Below are positions 1 to 9,304 of a DNA stretch of 64,000 nt, piece by piece. The position numbers and the translations under genes are program-made. Every line of letters begins with the position of its first letter. The stretch's first letter is position 1. Below the pieces are notes generated by a model, which searched no databases, had not been told where the DNA came from, and worked only from the letters and a program-made list of their open reading frames with translations. Origin of the DNA: Ensifer sp. Root278 (GTDB lineage Bacteria > Pseudomonadota > Alphaproteobacteria > Rhizobiales > Rhizobiaceae); assembly GCF_001429285.1 (NCBI RefSeq), contig NZ_LMJJ01000004.1, forward strand, positions 62,001-126,000, given 5' to 3'.

Positions 1-797
1 ACTGTGCCTGAAAGACCCTGGACGAGCCGCATCGAGGAGAGCAACTGCGGCATGGTCAGATTGGCCTTCAGCACGTCCTCATAGGAGGCGGCGGTCAGGT
101 TCAGCTTTGTCGCGACGATCTTCAGGAACGGCTGGACGTCGATGTCGGCGTCGATGAGCGCCTGATAATCCATGACCTTGAGGGAGATGGTCGTGCCGAG
201 CATTTGCCCGAGGATCGAATTCAACAATCCGTCGTTCAGGCTGGCGAGACGCGAGCCGACAGAGAAGGCGGCAATCTTGGAGCTGGCGGCCGTGCCGATG
301 ACGCTTAAATCCGGCGGCGCGCTGAACATGGAGGCTAGGAAGATCTGGCCTTTCTTTTCCAGCAGAACCTGAACGGCATCGGTCGGCGTTGCGTCCTTGA
401 CGAAGCGCTGTCCGGCCTCGACGGAAGGGTCGGGGATATAGCGACCGCGCGCCAGCGTGGCCACGCCATCCACCTTGCCCGTGCTGACATCGCTCAGCGG
501 CAGCACCTTGCCATCGACCGTCATCAGCCCGGTCGGCGTGGCCACGGCGTAGTTGAGGCCATTGTTGGAGAAATGGTTGAGCACGGCCTTCTCGGCCGAC
601 GAGATGTTGGCGGCCGCTGCGATCGCGGCAAGGTCGACCGCCGACTGCATCTCACGTTTCTGCACGGTGAGATAGCCGTAGTCGATGCCGAGCCCCATTG
701 AGGCGATGACCAGTGGCATGACCAGTGCGGCAGAGATGCCGATATTGGCGTCTTGTGATCGGAGCAGCGTGCGCAGTCGCGTTGAATTCCACGCCAT
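1..797 (-). CDS. tadG: TadG-like Flp pilus assembly protein (partial, 3' end outside window)
   Basis: Likely an accessory membrane protein of the Tad/Flp tight-adherence pilus system. The visible 265 codons start at an ATG one base after the stop of the upstream TadE-like gene. The N-terminus (residues about 14-45) has the TadE/TadG-type arrangement: a short basic cytoplasmic stretch, then one hydrophobic segment around ISAALVMPLVIASMGLG, followed by QKREMQSAVDLAAIAAA, which is typical of TadG-family proteins. The rest is a polar extracytoplasmic domain. The C-terminal part, where TadG proteins often carry a von Willebrand A fold, lies beyond base 1 and cannot be seen. The tight spacing says it is co-transcribed with the TadE-like gene. 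Confidence 0.75.
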   Translation of the reverse strand, partial: MAWNSTRLRTLLRSQDANIGISAALVMPLVIASMGLGIDYGYLTVQKREMQSAVDLAAIAAAANISSAEKAVLNHFSNNGLNYAVATPTGLMTVDGKVLPLSDVSTGKVDGVATLARGRYIPDPSVEAGQRFVKDATPTDAVQVLLEKKGQIFLASMFSAPPDLSVIGTAASSKIAAFSVGSRLASLNDGLLNSILGQMLGTTISLKVMDYQALIDADIDVQPFLKIVATKLNLTAASYEDVLKANLTMPQLLSSMRLVQGLSGT

Positions 798-798
798 G

Positions 799-1221
799 TC
801 AGACCCCTCCCACGCGTATGGTTGCGAAGCGCTCGATCTGGCTGCTCGGCATCGCGAACGTGAAAAGGTTAAAAATCGGGAGGTCGGCGGCGTCGTATTT
901 GATCCGAACGGTGAACTGGTTGGCGTTGCTGGCGTCGTCTTTGACGGTCACGGTCATACGCGAGGATTTTATGAAGGCCTGATCCATCGTGGTGCGGCGG
1001 ATGTAGTCGGTCGCGAGGCGTTCACGCTCGCCTTGGGATAGTCCAGCGATGGCTGTGCGCGCGGCATCGGCGGCGATCTGCTGTATGGAATGCGCTGTGC
1101 TGAGATAGACGCCGTAGGCGATCAAGGTTAGCACGCAAAGGAGGAAGAGCGGCGCTATGATTGCGAATTCGATTGCAGCGGCGCCGTCTCGGCCGCCGAA
1201 AAGGCGCTTGAAGTTGGACAT
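799..1221 (-). CDS. TadE-like pseudopilin
   Basis: A 140-residue minor pseudopilin of the Tad/Flp pilus family. The N-terminus reads GRDGAAAIEFAIIAPLFLLC: a glycine followed by a hydrophobic helix with Glu five residues in, as expected for cleavage by the TadV prepilin peptidase. The single membrane helix covers about residues 15-37, and the remainder is a small extracytoplasmic domain. I chose the ATG at 1221 because the pseudopilin signature begins directly after it; upstream in-frame codons would add about 49 unrelated residues. It sits one base upstream of tadG on the same strand. It could equally be named TadF, since the two are close paralogues. Confidence 0.75.
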   Translation of the reverse strand: MSNFKRLFGGRDGAAAIEFAIIAPLFLLCVLTLIAYGVYLSTAHSIQQIAADAARTAIAGLSQGERERLATDYIRRTTMDQAFIKSSRMTVTVKDDASNANQFTVRIKYDAADLPIFNLFTFAMPSSQIERFATIRVGGV

Positions 1222-1403
1222 TGCAGCATCTCCGCGTACCCACGTTGCTGTATTTTCGAATGTCCCTGCACCCATAAGATGGTCTTCAAATATTAATTTT
1301 TTCATACTCCGATAAGTTGCCGATGGCAGCGAAGCGGGGGGGTGGGCGCCCGCGCTACGCCGCGGCACCGCGGGATCTGATCCTGCGTGTCGTGGGTGTT
1401 CGG

Positions 1404-1952
1404 TCAGTCCTGCCCGGGTGCTGGACGGTAGTGCTCGAGCTGGCGGTTGAGCGTTGCGAGGTCGGCACGCAGTTCCGAAATCTCACGCAGCAACACGTCG
1501 TCGACCTTGTGATGCAGGGCGATCAGTTCGACTTCCGACTTGAGATTGACCTCGTAGTCCTTGGACGCTGCGAAGCGGTCGCGTTCGGCCTGACGGTTCT
1601 GCGACATCATGATGATTGGGGCCTGCAGTGCGGCAAGCATGGAAAGCACGAGGTTGAGAAAGATGTAGGGGTAGGGGTCGAACGCTCCGGTCACCAACAG
1701 CACCGAGTTCACGATGACCCAGCAGACGAGAAAACTGCAGAAGGTGACGATGAAGCTCCAGGAGCCGCCAACGCGGGCAATGTTGTCGGCGAGCCTGTCG
1801 CCTAAGGTTTGCTCGGCAGCGAAGGCCGCATTGGTATCGGTGGTCAGCGTGCGCCGCTCGCGGGCGTAGGCGAGGATGCGGCGCTCGATCTCGCCGAGTT
1901 CGCTGAGCGGCTTGCCGAAGAACTGGTGCGAGATGTTGTTGAAATGCGGCAT
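1404..1952 (-). CDS. DUF1003 family membrane protein
   Basis: A 182-residue protein of the DUF1003 family, function unknown. It has a charged N-terminal helix (residues about 15-60, with EIERRILAYARERR), two close membrane helices at about 65-87 and 95-117 containing the family-typical PYPYIFLNLVLSMLAALQAP stretch, and a C-terminal amphipathic coiled-coil-like tail rich in Glu, Leu and Arg (about 125-172). Members of this family are inner-membrane proteins; no enzymatic motif is seen. It lies between the tad genes and the LTA-synthase-like gene, all on the minus strand but with 100-200 base gaps, so it is probably its own transcription unit. Confidence 0.8.
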   Translation of the reverse strand: MPHFNNISHQFFGKPLSELGEIERRILAYARERRTLTTDTNAAFAAEQTLGDRLADNIARVGGSWSFIVTFCSFLVCWVIVNSVLLVTGAFDPYPYIFLNLVLSMLAALQAPIIMMSQNRQAERDRFAASKDYEVNLKSEVELIALHHKVDDVLLREISELRADLATLNRQLEHYRPAPGQD

Positions 1953-1976
1953 GGCGATCTCCGGGGTTGACCGGAG

Positions 1977-2035
1977 AAAATCTAGAGCATTTCCAGCAAA
2001 TGTGCGTGGCGGTTTTGCGTCGCGGAAAAATCTGG
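1977..2035. repeat. Intergenic palindromic repeat (Sinorhizobium-type)
   Basis: Begins with TCTAGAGCATTTCC and contains GTGCGTGGCGGTTTTGCG. The latter shares the CGCAAAACCGC core (reverse complement) with the elements at 15151-15175 and 50950-50992. Such short dyads scattered between genes are a known feature of this genus. No gene here. Confidence 0.5.
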
Positions 2036-2054
2036 CCGACCGAGAGCATGAAGA

Positions 2055-2080
2055 GCCGGACCGGGTGTGGCCGGTCCGGC
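2055..2080 (-). terminator. GC-rich hairpin after the LTA-synthase-like gene
   Basis: GCCGGACC at 2055-2062 pairs with GGTCCGGC at 2073-2080, 10 bases beyond the stop codon of the minus-strand gene ending at 2090. The following T-tract is weak (TCTTCATGCTCT), so termination may be inefficient. Confidence 0.5.
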
Positions 2081-2089
2081 GCTCGTGGT

Positions 2090-4039
2090 TCAGTGGGTCT
2101 CGGCCGCGCTTGCGAAGAGGTCGGCGTGGGACTTGAAGAACCGGTCGGTGGAGAAGCGGTCTCCAAACATCATGTCGTGCTGCAGGAAGCGATAGTCACG
2201 CAAGAGAGCCGGCACCTTCGGCTGGCGCGACCACTCGGCGACTTCCTTGCCGTTCCTGCGGATCAGCATGTAGCGGTCGACGACCCGGTATTGGTCATGA
2301 ACCTTGCCGAGGAACCCGGTGTAATAGGGGTGCTCGTAGCCGGACTGCTTGAGGATCTGGTAGGAGAGGAAGGCCGGGCTGATCGTGCCGACGTTCTTTC
2401 TCGGGCCTGTTTTGTTCGACCAGACGACGAGCGGCGTTTCGTGCTGCGCCTTCATCTGGTCCTTCGAGCCCTTGCGCTCCGCCGTGACGCCCTTCATGAA
2501 GCCGGTGCTGGTATAGACCGTGTTGAGCGGCGGCAGGTGGTCGCCGAACAGCACGATGATCGTTTCGCGATCGCGCTTCTTTGCCCAGTCCATCAGCTTC
2601 TTCAGGCTCTCGTCGGCTTCCTTGATGCCTTGAGCATAGGTTTCCAGCACCTGCCGGTCGCTTTCGGGCAGGTTGCCTTCGACCTTGATGGTGTTCTTGG
2701 CATAGCGGTTTGCCTCATAGGGGCCATGGCCCTGCAGTGTCACCGCAAAGAAGAAGAACGGATCGTCCATGGCGTCGGCCTGGCGGATGATCTCATGCGT
2801 CAGCGACTCGTCCGAGGCAAAGATGCCGCGCTTCTGCATCGGCGGCATGTTCTCTTCCGACTTGAAGGTGTCGAAACCGAAGGCCTTGTAGACGGCGGTA
2901 CGGTTCCAGAACCAGCTCTGGAAGGGATGGATGGCGCGCGAGACATAGCCTTCGCCACGGAAGAAGGTAGCGAGCGACGGGATCGGGTTGCGGATGTACT
3001 GCTGGTACGGAATGCTGCCATAGGGCAGGAAGGCGTTGGAGAAGCCGGTCAGCGCCTCGAACTCGACATTGGCGGTCATGCCGCCGAATTCCGGCGAGAA
3101 GACGTTGCCCGACTGCATCTCGCGGATCGTCGGCATCGGATCGGGCGAGAGCTTGACGTTGGGCAGGCGGGTCGGATCCCAGAAGGATTCGCTCATCAGC
3201 ACGATGACGTCGGGCTTGCCGCGGTGCGAGGTGCCAGCCGGAAGCGGCTTCACCGGAATGCGATCGATGGCGTCGGCCATGTAGCCAGCGGGCGCGCTGA
3301 CATTGGCCATCGGCAGGTTGATGGCGAAGGCAAGCGCAAAGCCGTTGTGCTTATAGTTCTCGGTCTGGTCCCACATGATGGGGATGACCTTCAGGCGATC
3401 ACGGATCCAGGAGAACTGGTTGTAATCCATGATGTGCCAGAAGGCGAAGAGCAGCGGCAGCGCAAAGGCCGCACGAGCGATGCGCTCGCGGCGCGTCAGC
3501 TTGGGGAAATTGCGCCAGGCGTAGCGCAGCAAGAGGCCGATGGCGGCAACGGCGGCGATGAGGCCGACGACGATGCCGACGGCGGTCCAGGGGCGGTCCT
3601 TCACCAGCACCGGCATCAATTCCATGATCTGGCGGCCGAACAGGAAATCGGTCGGATAAAGCGGATCGGACAGGAAGACCTGCTTCTGCTGGCAGACGAC
3701 GGCGGGTATGATGGCGAGGGGCGCAATCACCACGGCCGACTTATGTTCGCGACCGAAAATGCCGTCGACGGCCAGCAGCATCAGGAAGAATGCACCGACA
3801 GTCGTCAGCGCCGGGCGCGTCGGGTCGAGCATATAGGCGAGCGTATCGGCCATCGACTGGCGCACGATCAGCTCGACGGCGAAGACGAGAGCGGCTGCGA
3901 CGAAAAGGGAGAACAATGCGCTGCGGGTGGCCGCAAGCGTCTTGGCGTGCCGTGCGGTGAAGCCGGGTCTATCGACATAGACGCGCGAACCTCTCGCGAC
4001 AGCGGAATCGATACTAGCCAACATGTTCTCCAGTTTCAT
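2090..4039 (-). CDS. LTA synthase family / alkaline-phosphatase-fold transferase
   Basis: A 649-residue inner-membrane enzyme with about five N-terminal membrane helices (for example residues 41-60, 78-95 and 148-172) and a C-terminal periplasmic sulfatase/alkaline-phosphatase fold from about residue 275. Visible family marks: DVIVLMSESFWDPT, with the metal-binding Glu; GGMTANVEFEALTG, whose Thr matches the catalytic nucleophile of LtaS-type enzymes; HPFQSWFWNR; and VLFGDHLPP, with the metal-binding Asp-His. The family moves phosphoglycerol or phosphoethanolamine from lipids to envelope glycans. In rhizobia a related role, phosphoglycerol substitution of cyclic beta-glucans (CgmB), is known, but the acceptor here cannot be read from sequence. 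No partner gene is adjacent. Confidence 0.8.
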   Translation of the reverse strand: MKLENMLASIDSAVARGSRVYVDRPGFTARHAKTLAATRSALFSLFVAAALVFAVELIVRQSMADTLAYMLDPTRPALTTVGAFFLMLLAVDGIFGREHKSAVVIAPLAIIPAVVCQQKQVFLSDPLYPTDFLFGRQIMELMPVLVKDRPWTAVGIVVGLIAAVAAIGLLLRYAWRNFPKLTRRERIARAAFALPLLFAFWHIMDYNQFSWIRDRLKVIPIMWDQTENYKHNGFALAFAINLPMANVSAPAGYMADAIDRIPVKPLPAGTSHRGKPDVIVLMSESFWDPTRLPNVKLSPDPMPTIREMQSGNVFSPEFGGMTANVEFEALTGFSNAFLPYGSIPYQQYIRNPIPSLATFFRGEGYVSRAIHPFQSWFWNRTAVYKAFGFDTFKSEENMPPMQKRGIFASDESLTHEIIRQADAMDDPFFFFAVTLQGHGPYEANRYAKNTIKVEGNLPESDRQVLETYAQGIKEADESLKKLMDWAKKRDRETIIVLFGDHLPPLNTVYTSTGFMKGVTAERKGSKDQMKAQHETPLVVWSNKTGPRKNVGTISPAFLSYQILKQSGYEHPYYTGFLGKVHDQYRVVDRYMLIRRNGKEVAEWSRQPKVPALLRDYRFLQHDMMFGDRFSTDRFFKSHADLFASAAETH

Positions 4040-4290
4040 AAATGTGTCGTGTAACTGTCATACGCCCGTCATTTTGAACAGGGGATGAATGGTTTCTTAA
4101 CGGGGTTTGGGAACAGCTTTTCGTCGCGTGAGGGCGCTGCAACGGCCCTTCATAAGAACCGGGAAAGACAGAATTTTTCGGTTTTTTTTCGCGGAGCGGC
4201 GATTGCCTGTGGGTATTTTCCTGCGGATTGCGCTAAAGAACATTGCGAAAGTCAGACGCAATCGCTCAGAACAGACCGACAGGCCCGCTC

Positions 4291-5973
4291 ATGACCGCTC
4301 ACAAGATCGCCCCCTCGCTCCTGCGCATCGCAATCGCCCAGCTCAATCCGACGGTGGGCGACATCGCCGGAAACCTGGCCAAGGCGCGTGAGGCGCGTGC
4401 CGATGCGGCGCGCCAGGGCGCCGATCTCCTGCTTTTGACGGAGCTGTTCATTTCCGGCTATCCGCCCGAAGATCTCGTGCTGAAGCCGGCATTCCTGAAG
4501 GCCTGCCTCCAGGCGGTCGAGAAGCTCGCGAGCGACACGGCGGACGGCGGCCCGGGCGTCATCATCGGCTTCCCGCGCCAGGCCAAGACCGGCCGGCACA
4601 ATTCGGTGGCCGTGCTTGACGATGGCAAGGTGATCGCGTTCCGCGACAAGGTCGATCTGCCGAACTATGGCGAGTTCGACGAGAAGCGCGTCTTCGACCA
4701 GGGCGAGATGCCGGGCCCGGTGAATTTCCGCGGCGTGCGCATCGGCATTCCGATCTGCGAGGACATCTGGGGCGATCTCGGCGTTTGCGAGACACTCGCG
4801 GAAAGTGGCGCGGAAATCCTGCTGTCGCCGAACGGTTCGCCCTATTTTCGTGGCAAGGTGGATGTGCGCCACCAGGTGGTCCTCAAGCAGGTGCTCGAGA
4901 CCGGCCTGCCGATGATCTATGCCAACCAGCTCGGCGGCCAGGACGAACTGGTGTTCGACGGCGCAAGCTTCGCCTTCAACACCGACAAGTCTCTCGCCTT
5001 CCAGATGAGCCAGTTCGAAGAGGCGATTTCGATCGTCGAATGGAAGAAGGGCGAAAGCGGCTGGCATTGCGAAAGCGGGCTGCAGTCGCGCCTGCCGGAG
5101 CGCGAGGAGGCGGACTACCGCGCCTGCATGCTCGGCTTCCGTGACTATGTGAACAAAAACGGCTTCAAGAACGTCGTACTCGGCCTTTCCGGCGGTATCG
5201 ATTCCGCGATCTGCGCGGCGCTGGCGGTCGATGCGCTCGGCGAGGAGCGGGTGCGCACAGTCATGCTGCCCTATCGCTACACCTCGCAGGAATCGCTGAA
5301 GGACGCCAAGGAATGTGCCGCAGCGCTCGGCTGCCGCTACGATATCGTGCCGATCTCCGAGCCGGTCGAAGGGTTCTTAAGCGCGCTCTCCGACATGTTC
5401 GAGGGGACCGAATCCGGCATCACCGAGGAGAACCTGCAGAGCCGTACCCGCGGCACCATCCTGATGGCGATCTCCAACAAGTTCGGCTCGATGGTGGTGA
5501 CGACGGGCAACAAGTCGGAAATGTCGGTCGGCTATGCCACGCTCTATGGCGACATGAACGGCGGCTTCAATCCGATCAAGGATCTCTACAAGATGGAGGT
5601 CTATGCCATCTCGCGCTGGCGCAACACCACGGTTCCGCCGGGCGCGCTTGGACCCTCCGGCGTCGTCATTCCCCCAAATATTATCGACAAGGCGCCCTCG
5701 GCTGAATTGCGTCCCAACCAGACGGACCAGGATTCTTTGCCGCCCTATCCGGTGCTCGACGACATTCTCGAATGCCTGGTGGAAAAGGAGATGGGGACCG
5801 ACGAGATCGTCGCCCGCGGCCATGACGAGGCGACGGTTCACCGGGTCGAACACCTGCTCTACATTGCCGAATACAAGCGGCGGCAATCGGCGCCGGGCGT
5901 CAAGATCACCAAGAAGAATTTTGGCCGCGACCGGCGGTACCCGATCACCAACCGCTTCCGCGATCGAGGGTGA
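4291..5973 (+). CDS. nadE: NAD+ synthase, glutamine-dependent
   Basis: Makes NAD+ from deamido-NAD+, ATP and glutamine, the last step of NAD synthesis. At 560 residues it has the two-domain form. The N-terminal nitrilase-type glutaminase (about 10-270) shows the Glu-Lys-Cys triad in LLLTELFISGYPPEDL, FRDKVDLPNYGEF and IPICEDIWGD. The C-terminal synthetase (about 285-550) has the P-loop LGLSGGIDSAICAAL and the ATP/NaAD site around TTGNKSEMSVGYATLYGDMNGG. The ATG at 4291 is chosen because LRIAIAQLNPTVGD follows shortly; a TTG at 4243 would add 16 unconserved residues. Its last codon overlaps the next small gene by four bases, so the two are translationally coupled. Confidence 0.95.
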   Translation: MTAHKIAPSLLRIAIAQLNPTVGDIAGNLAKAREARADAARQGADLLLLTELFISGYPPEDLVLKPAFLKACLQAVEKLASDTADGGPGVIIGFPRQAKTGRHNSVAVLDDGKVIAFRDKVDLPNYGEFDEKRVFDQGEMPGPVNFRGVRIGIPICEDIWGDLGVCETLAESGAEILLSPNGSPYFRGKVDVRHQVVLKQVLETGLPMIYANQLGGQDELVFDGASFAFNTDKSLAFQMSQFEEAISIVEWKKGESGWHCESGLQSRLPEREEADYRACMLGFRDYVNKNGFKNVVLGLSGGIDSAICAALAVDALGEERVRTVMLPYRYTSQESLKDAKECAAALGCRYDIVPISEPVEGFLSALSDMFEGTESGITEENLQSRTRGTILMAISNKFGSMVVTTGNKSEMSVGYATLYGDMNGGFNPIKDLYKMEVYAISRWRNTTVPPGALGPSGVVIPPNIIDKAPSAELRPNQTDQDSLPPYPVLDDILECLVEKEMGTDEIVARGHDEATVHRVEHLLYIAEYKRRQSAPGVKITKKNFGRDRRYPITNRFRDRG

Positions 5974-6305
5974 GCGCGTTCGGCCAAGGGCGGGACGGCA
6001 AGGAAAGCTGTCCGGAGTTCACGGACGAGGAAATCCGGCTGATCCGGCTGTGGTCGCTGAGCGACGTTTCTGCTGGCCGGCAGCTCTCGGCGCAGATCGC
6101 CTATTTCGCGACGCCGGCGGTCTTCGGCATCTATGGTCTTGCAAGCGGCAGTATCGCCATCGTCGGCGTGGCCTTCGTCTGCATCCTTCTGCTGTTGGCC
6201 TGGGGCGTCGTCTCGACCTGGCGAGATCAACGCAATTCCAATTTGATGCAGTCGATCTGCGCCAAGGTCGCGGCGACGCTGCCGAGAGGCGAAGAACGCA
6301 AATAG
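5970..6305 (+). CDS. Small two-helix membrane protein, unknown function
   Basis: A 111-residue protein I do not recognise. It starts at a GTG that overlaps the nadE stop by four bases (GTGA), a typical coupled start, so it is very likely expressed with nadE. A polar N-terminus of about 35 residues (EFTDEEIRLIRLWSLSD) is followed by two hydrophobic segments at about 44-60 and 63-84 and a basic C-terminal tail. No catalytic motif is visible. The arrangement suggests an inner-membrane protein with both ends in the cytoplasm. Confidence 0.65.
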   Translation: MSAFGQGRDGKESCPEFTDEEIRLIRLWSLSDVSAGRQLSAQIAYFATPAVFGIYGLASGSIAIVGVAFVCILLLLAWGVVSTWRDQRNSNLMQSICAKVAATLPRGEERK

Positions 6306-6332
6306 CTGCCTTGGTCGCGGCGGGAGAACGGG

Positions 6333-7160
6333 ATGCGCAGTTCCATCGAGACCTATGACATCGTTACCGGTGAAACGCGCGTCGTCTGGCAGACCGATCG
6401 GCTGGTCGAGGCGCCGAACTGGTCGCGGGACGGCACGCATCTGGTCATCAACGGCGATGGCCGTCTTTATCGCCTCGGTTTCGACGGTTCGGAGCCGGTG
6501 GAGATCGATACCGGCTTTGCCGCGCTCTGCAACAACGACCACGGCATTTCGCCCGATGGCGCCACCATCGCGATCAGCGACAAGACCGAGTTCGGCAAGT
6601 CGGCGATCTACCTGCTGCCGGCTAGAGGCGGCACGCCGCGGCTCGTCACCCGCAACCTGCCGTCCTATTGGCACGGCTGGTCGCCGGATGGGCGAAGAGT
6701 GACCTATTGCGGCATCCGCGACCAGGTCTTCGACATCTATACGATTTCGGTTGATGGCGGCGAGGAGCAGCGGCTGACCCACGGGGAAGGGCGCAACGAC
6801 GGACCCGACTGGTCGGCGGATGGCGAATGGATCTATTTCAACTCCAGCCGCACCGGACGCATGCAGATCTGGCGCATCCGCCCCGATGGCAGTGACGTCA
6901 CGCGCATCACCGACAGCCCCTATGGCGACTGGTTTCCGCATCCGTCGCCGGATGGGAAGCATCTGCTGGTGCTCTCCTATGACGGTGATGTTTTCGATCA
7001 TCCGAGGGATCTCGATGTCCGCCTGCGGCTGATGGATATGGACGGCGGCAACCCGCGCATCCTGTTCGAACTTTTCGGCGGGCAGGGAACCATCAACGTT
7101 CCCAACTGGTCGCCGTCAGGCGATCGCTTCGCCTTCGTTCGGTATCAGCCTGAAAGCTGA
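6333..7160 (+). CDS. TolB-like beta-propeller (PD40 repeats) protein
   Basis: A 275-residue protein made almost entirely of WD40-like/PD40 repeats. Copies of the motif W-S-x-D-G appear as APNWSRDGTH, HGWSPDGRRV, GPDWSADGEW, FPHPSPDGKH and VPNWSPSGDR, spaced by about 40-45 residues, giving a five- or six-bladed propeller. No signal peptide is seen at the chosen ATG (preceded by GGGAGAACGGG), unlike true TolB, which is periplasmic and has an extra N-terminal domain. It is therefore probably cytoplasmic and of unknown ligand. It follows the small membrane gene by 27 bases and is likely in the nadE transcription unit. Confidence 0.75.
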   Translation: MRSSIETYDIVTGETRVVWQTDRLVEAPNWSRDGTHLVINGDGRLYRLGFDGSEPVEIDTGFAALCNNDHGISPDGATIAISDKTEFGKSAIYLLPARGGTPRLVTRNLPSYWHGWSPDGRRVTYCGIRDQVFDIYTISVDGGEEQRLTHGEGRNDGPDWSADGEWIYFNSSRTGRMQIWRIRPDGSDVTRITDSPYGDWFPHPSPDGKHLLVLSYDGDVFDHPRDLDVRLRLMDMDGGNPRILFELFGGQGTINVPNWSPSGDRFAFVRYQPES

Positions 7161-7325
7161 GCGCGCTGGACAAGTATAAGGGCAGCGTGCTAGCGATGAC
7201 CTCGTTCGCAGGGCGCATCCGATCCGCGGGAAGGGCAAGGCCCACCTGTCTCACTGAACTTGGTTGCCACACCTCTTTTCAGTCTGTGGGCGCGGATACC
7301 GGACGTGAATGAAAGGAGGTCTTTC

Positions 7326-9059
7326 ATGATCGCGCGCGATCTTCCCGCGAACCTTACCCTCGAAACGATCCGCAAGCAGGCCAAGGCTTTTCTGAAAGCC
7401 GTGAAGGCCGATGATGCCAGTGCAAGGCAGCGGGCGTTTCCCTATTTTGCCGATCCCGCTGCAATGGGGCTCCAGGATGCGCAACTGGTGCTCGCCCGCG
7501 AGTTCGGCTTTTCGAGCTGGACACGGCTGAAGCGGCATCTTGAGAAATCCGGGAGCAATGCACCTGCAACCGAGCAGCTTGCAAACCGCTTTCTGTCTCT
7601 GGCGACCGTCTCCTACTTCGGCGACATAGCCGCTGATCCCGAGCGGTTCACCCAGGCGCTTGCACTGCTGGAAGAACATCCCGAAATCGCCGGCGACAGC
7701 ATCCACGTTGCAGCCGCGCTCGGCGACGTAGAGGCAATTGACCGCTGGCTCGATCGCGATCCGAAACTCGTAGGCAAACGCGGCGGGCCGTATGACTGGG
7801 AGCCGTTGCTCTACGCTGCCTATGCCCGGGTTCCCGGCCATTCCTCTCTGCCCGCCGGCCGACGCCTGATCGAACGGGGTGCCAGTCCCGATGCGCATTG
7901 GCTTGACGACGGTCAGTACCGCTTCACGGCGCTGACGGGCGTCTTCGGCGAAGGCGAGGCCGGCCCCGAGCGGCAGCCGCAACATCCGGATTGCGTCGCT
8001 TTCGCGCGGCTGCTGCTCGATGCCGGTGCCAGGGCGAATGACAGCCAGGCGCTCTACAACCGGATGTTCGAGCCGGACAACACGTGCCTCAAGCTTTTGC
8101 TCGACTATGGCCTTGGCGCCAACGATCGGAACAATTGGCTGGTTCGCAACGATGGCGGTTTCGTTGAAAACGGCGAACGCGTTTTCGACTACCAGCTCGC
8201 CTGGGCGCTCGAAAAACGCATGGGCGAGCGCGTGCGCCTGCTGGTCGAGCATGGTGCCGACGTCAATCGTCCCATCAAGGGCCGGACGCCCTATCAATGG
8301 GCAGAGCTCGGCGGTGATGCGGCGCTGGCTGCGTTTCTCGTTTCGCGCGGGGCAACGGAGGCACCGCTGGACGATGTTGACCGGCTGGCCCGGGCTATCT
8401 CAGAAATGAAGGCCGATGCGGCGAGGGCGCTCGTTAATGCGGATCCGACGCTGATCACACGCGCGCAGACCGCGCATCCGGCGCTTCTGCACGAGGCGGC
8501 GGGTGACGACAGGCGCGCCGAAGCCACGCTCATGTTGTCGCTCGGCTTCGACGTCAACCGCATGACATCGCGCACGCCGCTGCACGTGGCGGCACTGCAC
8601 GGCAATGTTGATATGGCGAAGCTGTTGCTCGATCACGGTGCCAATTCAACGGCCCGTGATCCCTACCACCATGCGCCGCCGATCGGCTGGGCCGAGTACA
8701 ACGGCAAGGCCGAGATGGTGCGCTTCCTGAAGGAGCAGCCGCTGGATATCTTCGCGGCCGCGGCCTTCGGCATGGTCGAATGGGTTGCCGAAATCCTCGA
8801 TCGGGAGCCAGAGTTGCTCGAAACGCCGTTCGGAAGGTTCCGGGGGCGCGGCCGTCCGGAACCGCAACAGGATTGGATGACGCCACTGGCGTTCGCCGTG
8901 GTCAACGGGCAGCCGGCCGCTGTGCGGCTGCTTCTCGATCGAGGCGCAAACGCCGGCATAGGTGACGGTGTCGCGGGCCCCTCGATACGAGATCTGGCGC
9001 GTGACAAGGGCAATGAGGAGGTCATCGCATTGCTGCGCCCGGCAGCCGTTCCGAAATAG
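7326..9059 (+). CDS. Ankyrin-repeat protein
   Basis: A 577-residue protein with multiple ankyrin repeats. Repeat signatures include ALEEHPEIAGDSIHVAAALG, TPLHVAALHGNVDMAKLLLD with HGAN, and PLAFAVVNGQPAAVRLLLD with RGAN; repeats cluster at residues about 115-370 and 400-570. The N-terminal 80 residues (with LVLAREFGFSSWTRLKRHLE) resemble a short helical module seen before ankyrin repeats in several proteobacterial proteins. The start at 7326 is fixed by a perfect Shine-Dalgarno sequence AAGGAGGT at 7313-7320; the upstream in-frame ATG at 7260 has none. There is no signal peptide or secretion motif. Ankyrin proteins bind partners; the partner is unknown. Confidence 0.85.
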   Translation: MIARDLPANLTLETIRKQAKAFLKAVKADDASARQRAFPYFADPAAMGLQDAQLVLAREFGFSSWTRLKRHLEKSGSNAPATEQLANRFLSLATVSYFGDIAADPERFTQALALLEEHPEIAGDSIHVAAALGDVEAIDRWLDRDPKLVGKRGGPYDWEPLLYAAYARVPGHSSLPAGRRLIERGASPDAHWLDDGQYRFTALTGVFGEGEAGPERQPQHPDCVAFARLLLDAGARANDSQALYNRMFEPDNTCLKLLLDYGLGANDRNNWLVRNDGGFVENGERVFDYQLAWALEKRMGERVRLLVEHGADVNRPIKGRTPYQWAELGGDAALAAFLVSRGATEAPLDDVDRLARAISEMKADAARALVNADPTLITRAQTAHPALLHEAAGDDRRAEATLMLSLGFDVNRMTSRTPLHVAALHGNVDMAKLLLDHGANSTARDPYHHAPPIGWAEYNGKAEMVRFLKEQPLDIFAAAAFGMVEWVAEILDREPELLETPFGRFRGRGRPEPQQDWMTPLAFAVVNGQPAAVRLLLDRGANAGIGDGVAGPSIRDLARDKGNEEVIALLRPAAVPK

Positions 9060-9076
9060 AACGCTCCGTCCAAATG

Positions 9077-9104
9077 GGGAGCGCTGACATTGGTTTGCGC
9101 TCCC
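9077..9104 (+). terminator. Hairpin after the ankyrin-repeat gene
   Basis: GGGAGCGC (9077-9084) pairs with GCGCTCCC (9097-9104), 18 bases after the stop. There is no clear T-run, so it may be a weak terminator or mRNA-stabilising hairpin. Confidence 0.4.
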
Positions 9105-9304
9105 TGTAATCCGCCTGCGACTGCTGATTGCTGGCGGATTCAGCCGGTTGAAATCGTTAAGTATTTCAACACCAGCTTATTTAAGCCAAACTTTGATTTT
9201 GATCGCTACGGTGCTGCCCAAGTTGGCCGCCGTGGCTGCGTATCGCGCTTGGAGAGGCGCGAGAATGCGCGCGACAGCCGGCCGGACGAGGGGGCGATCG
9301 CATC

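Noticed and set aside
1967-4054. A 695-codon plus-strand open frame opposite the LTA-synthase-like gene
   Set aside because: Composition is His/Arg/Asp/Gly-rich with no recognisable motif; the minus strand has a complete enzyme.
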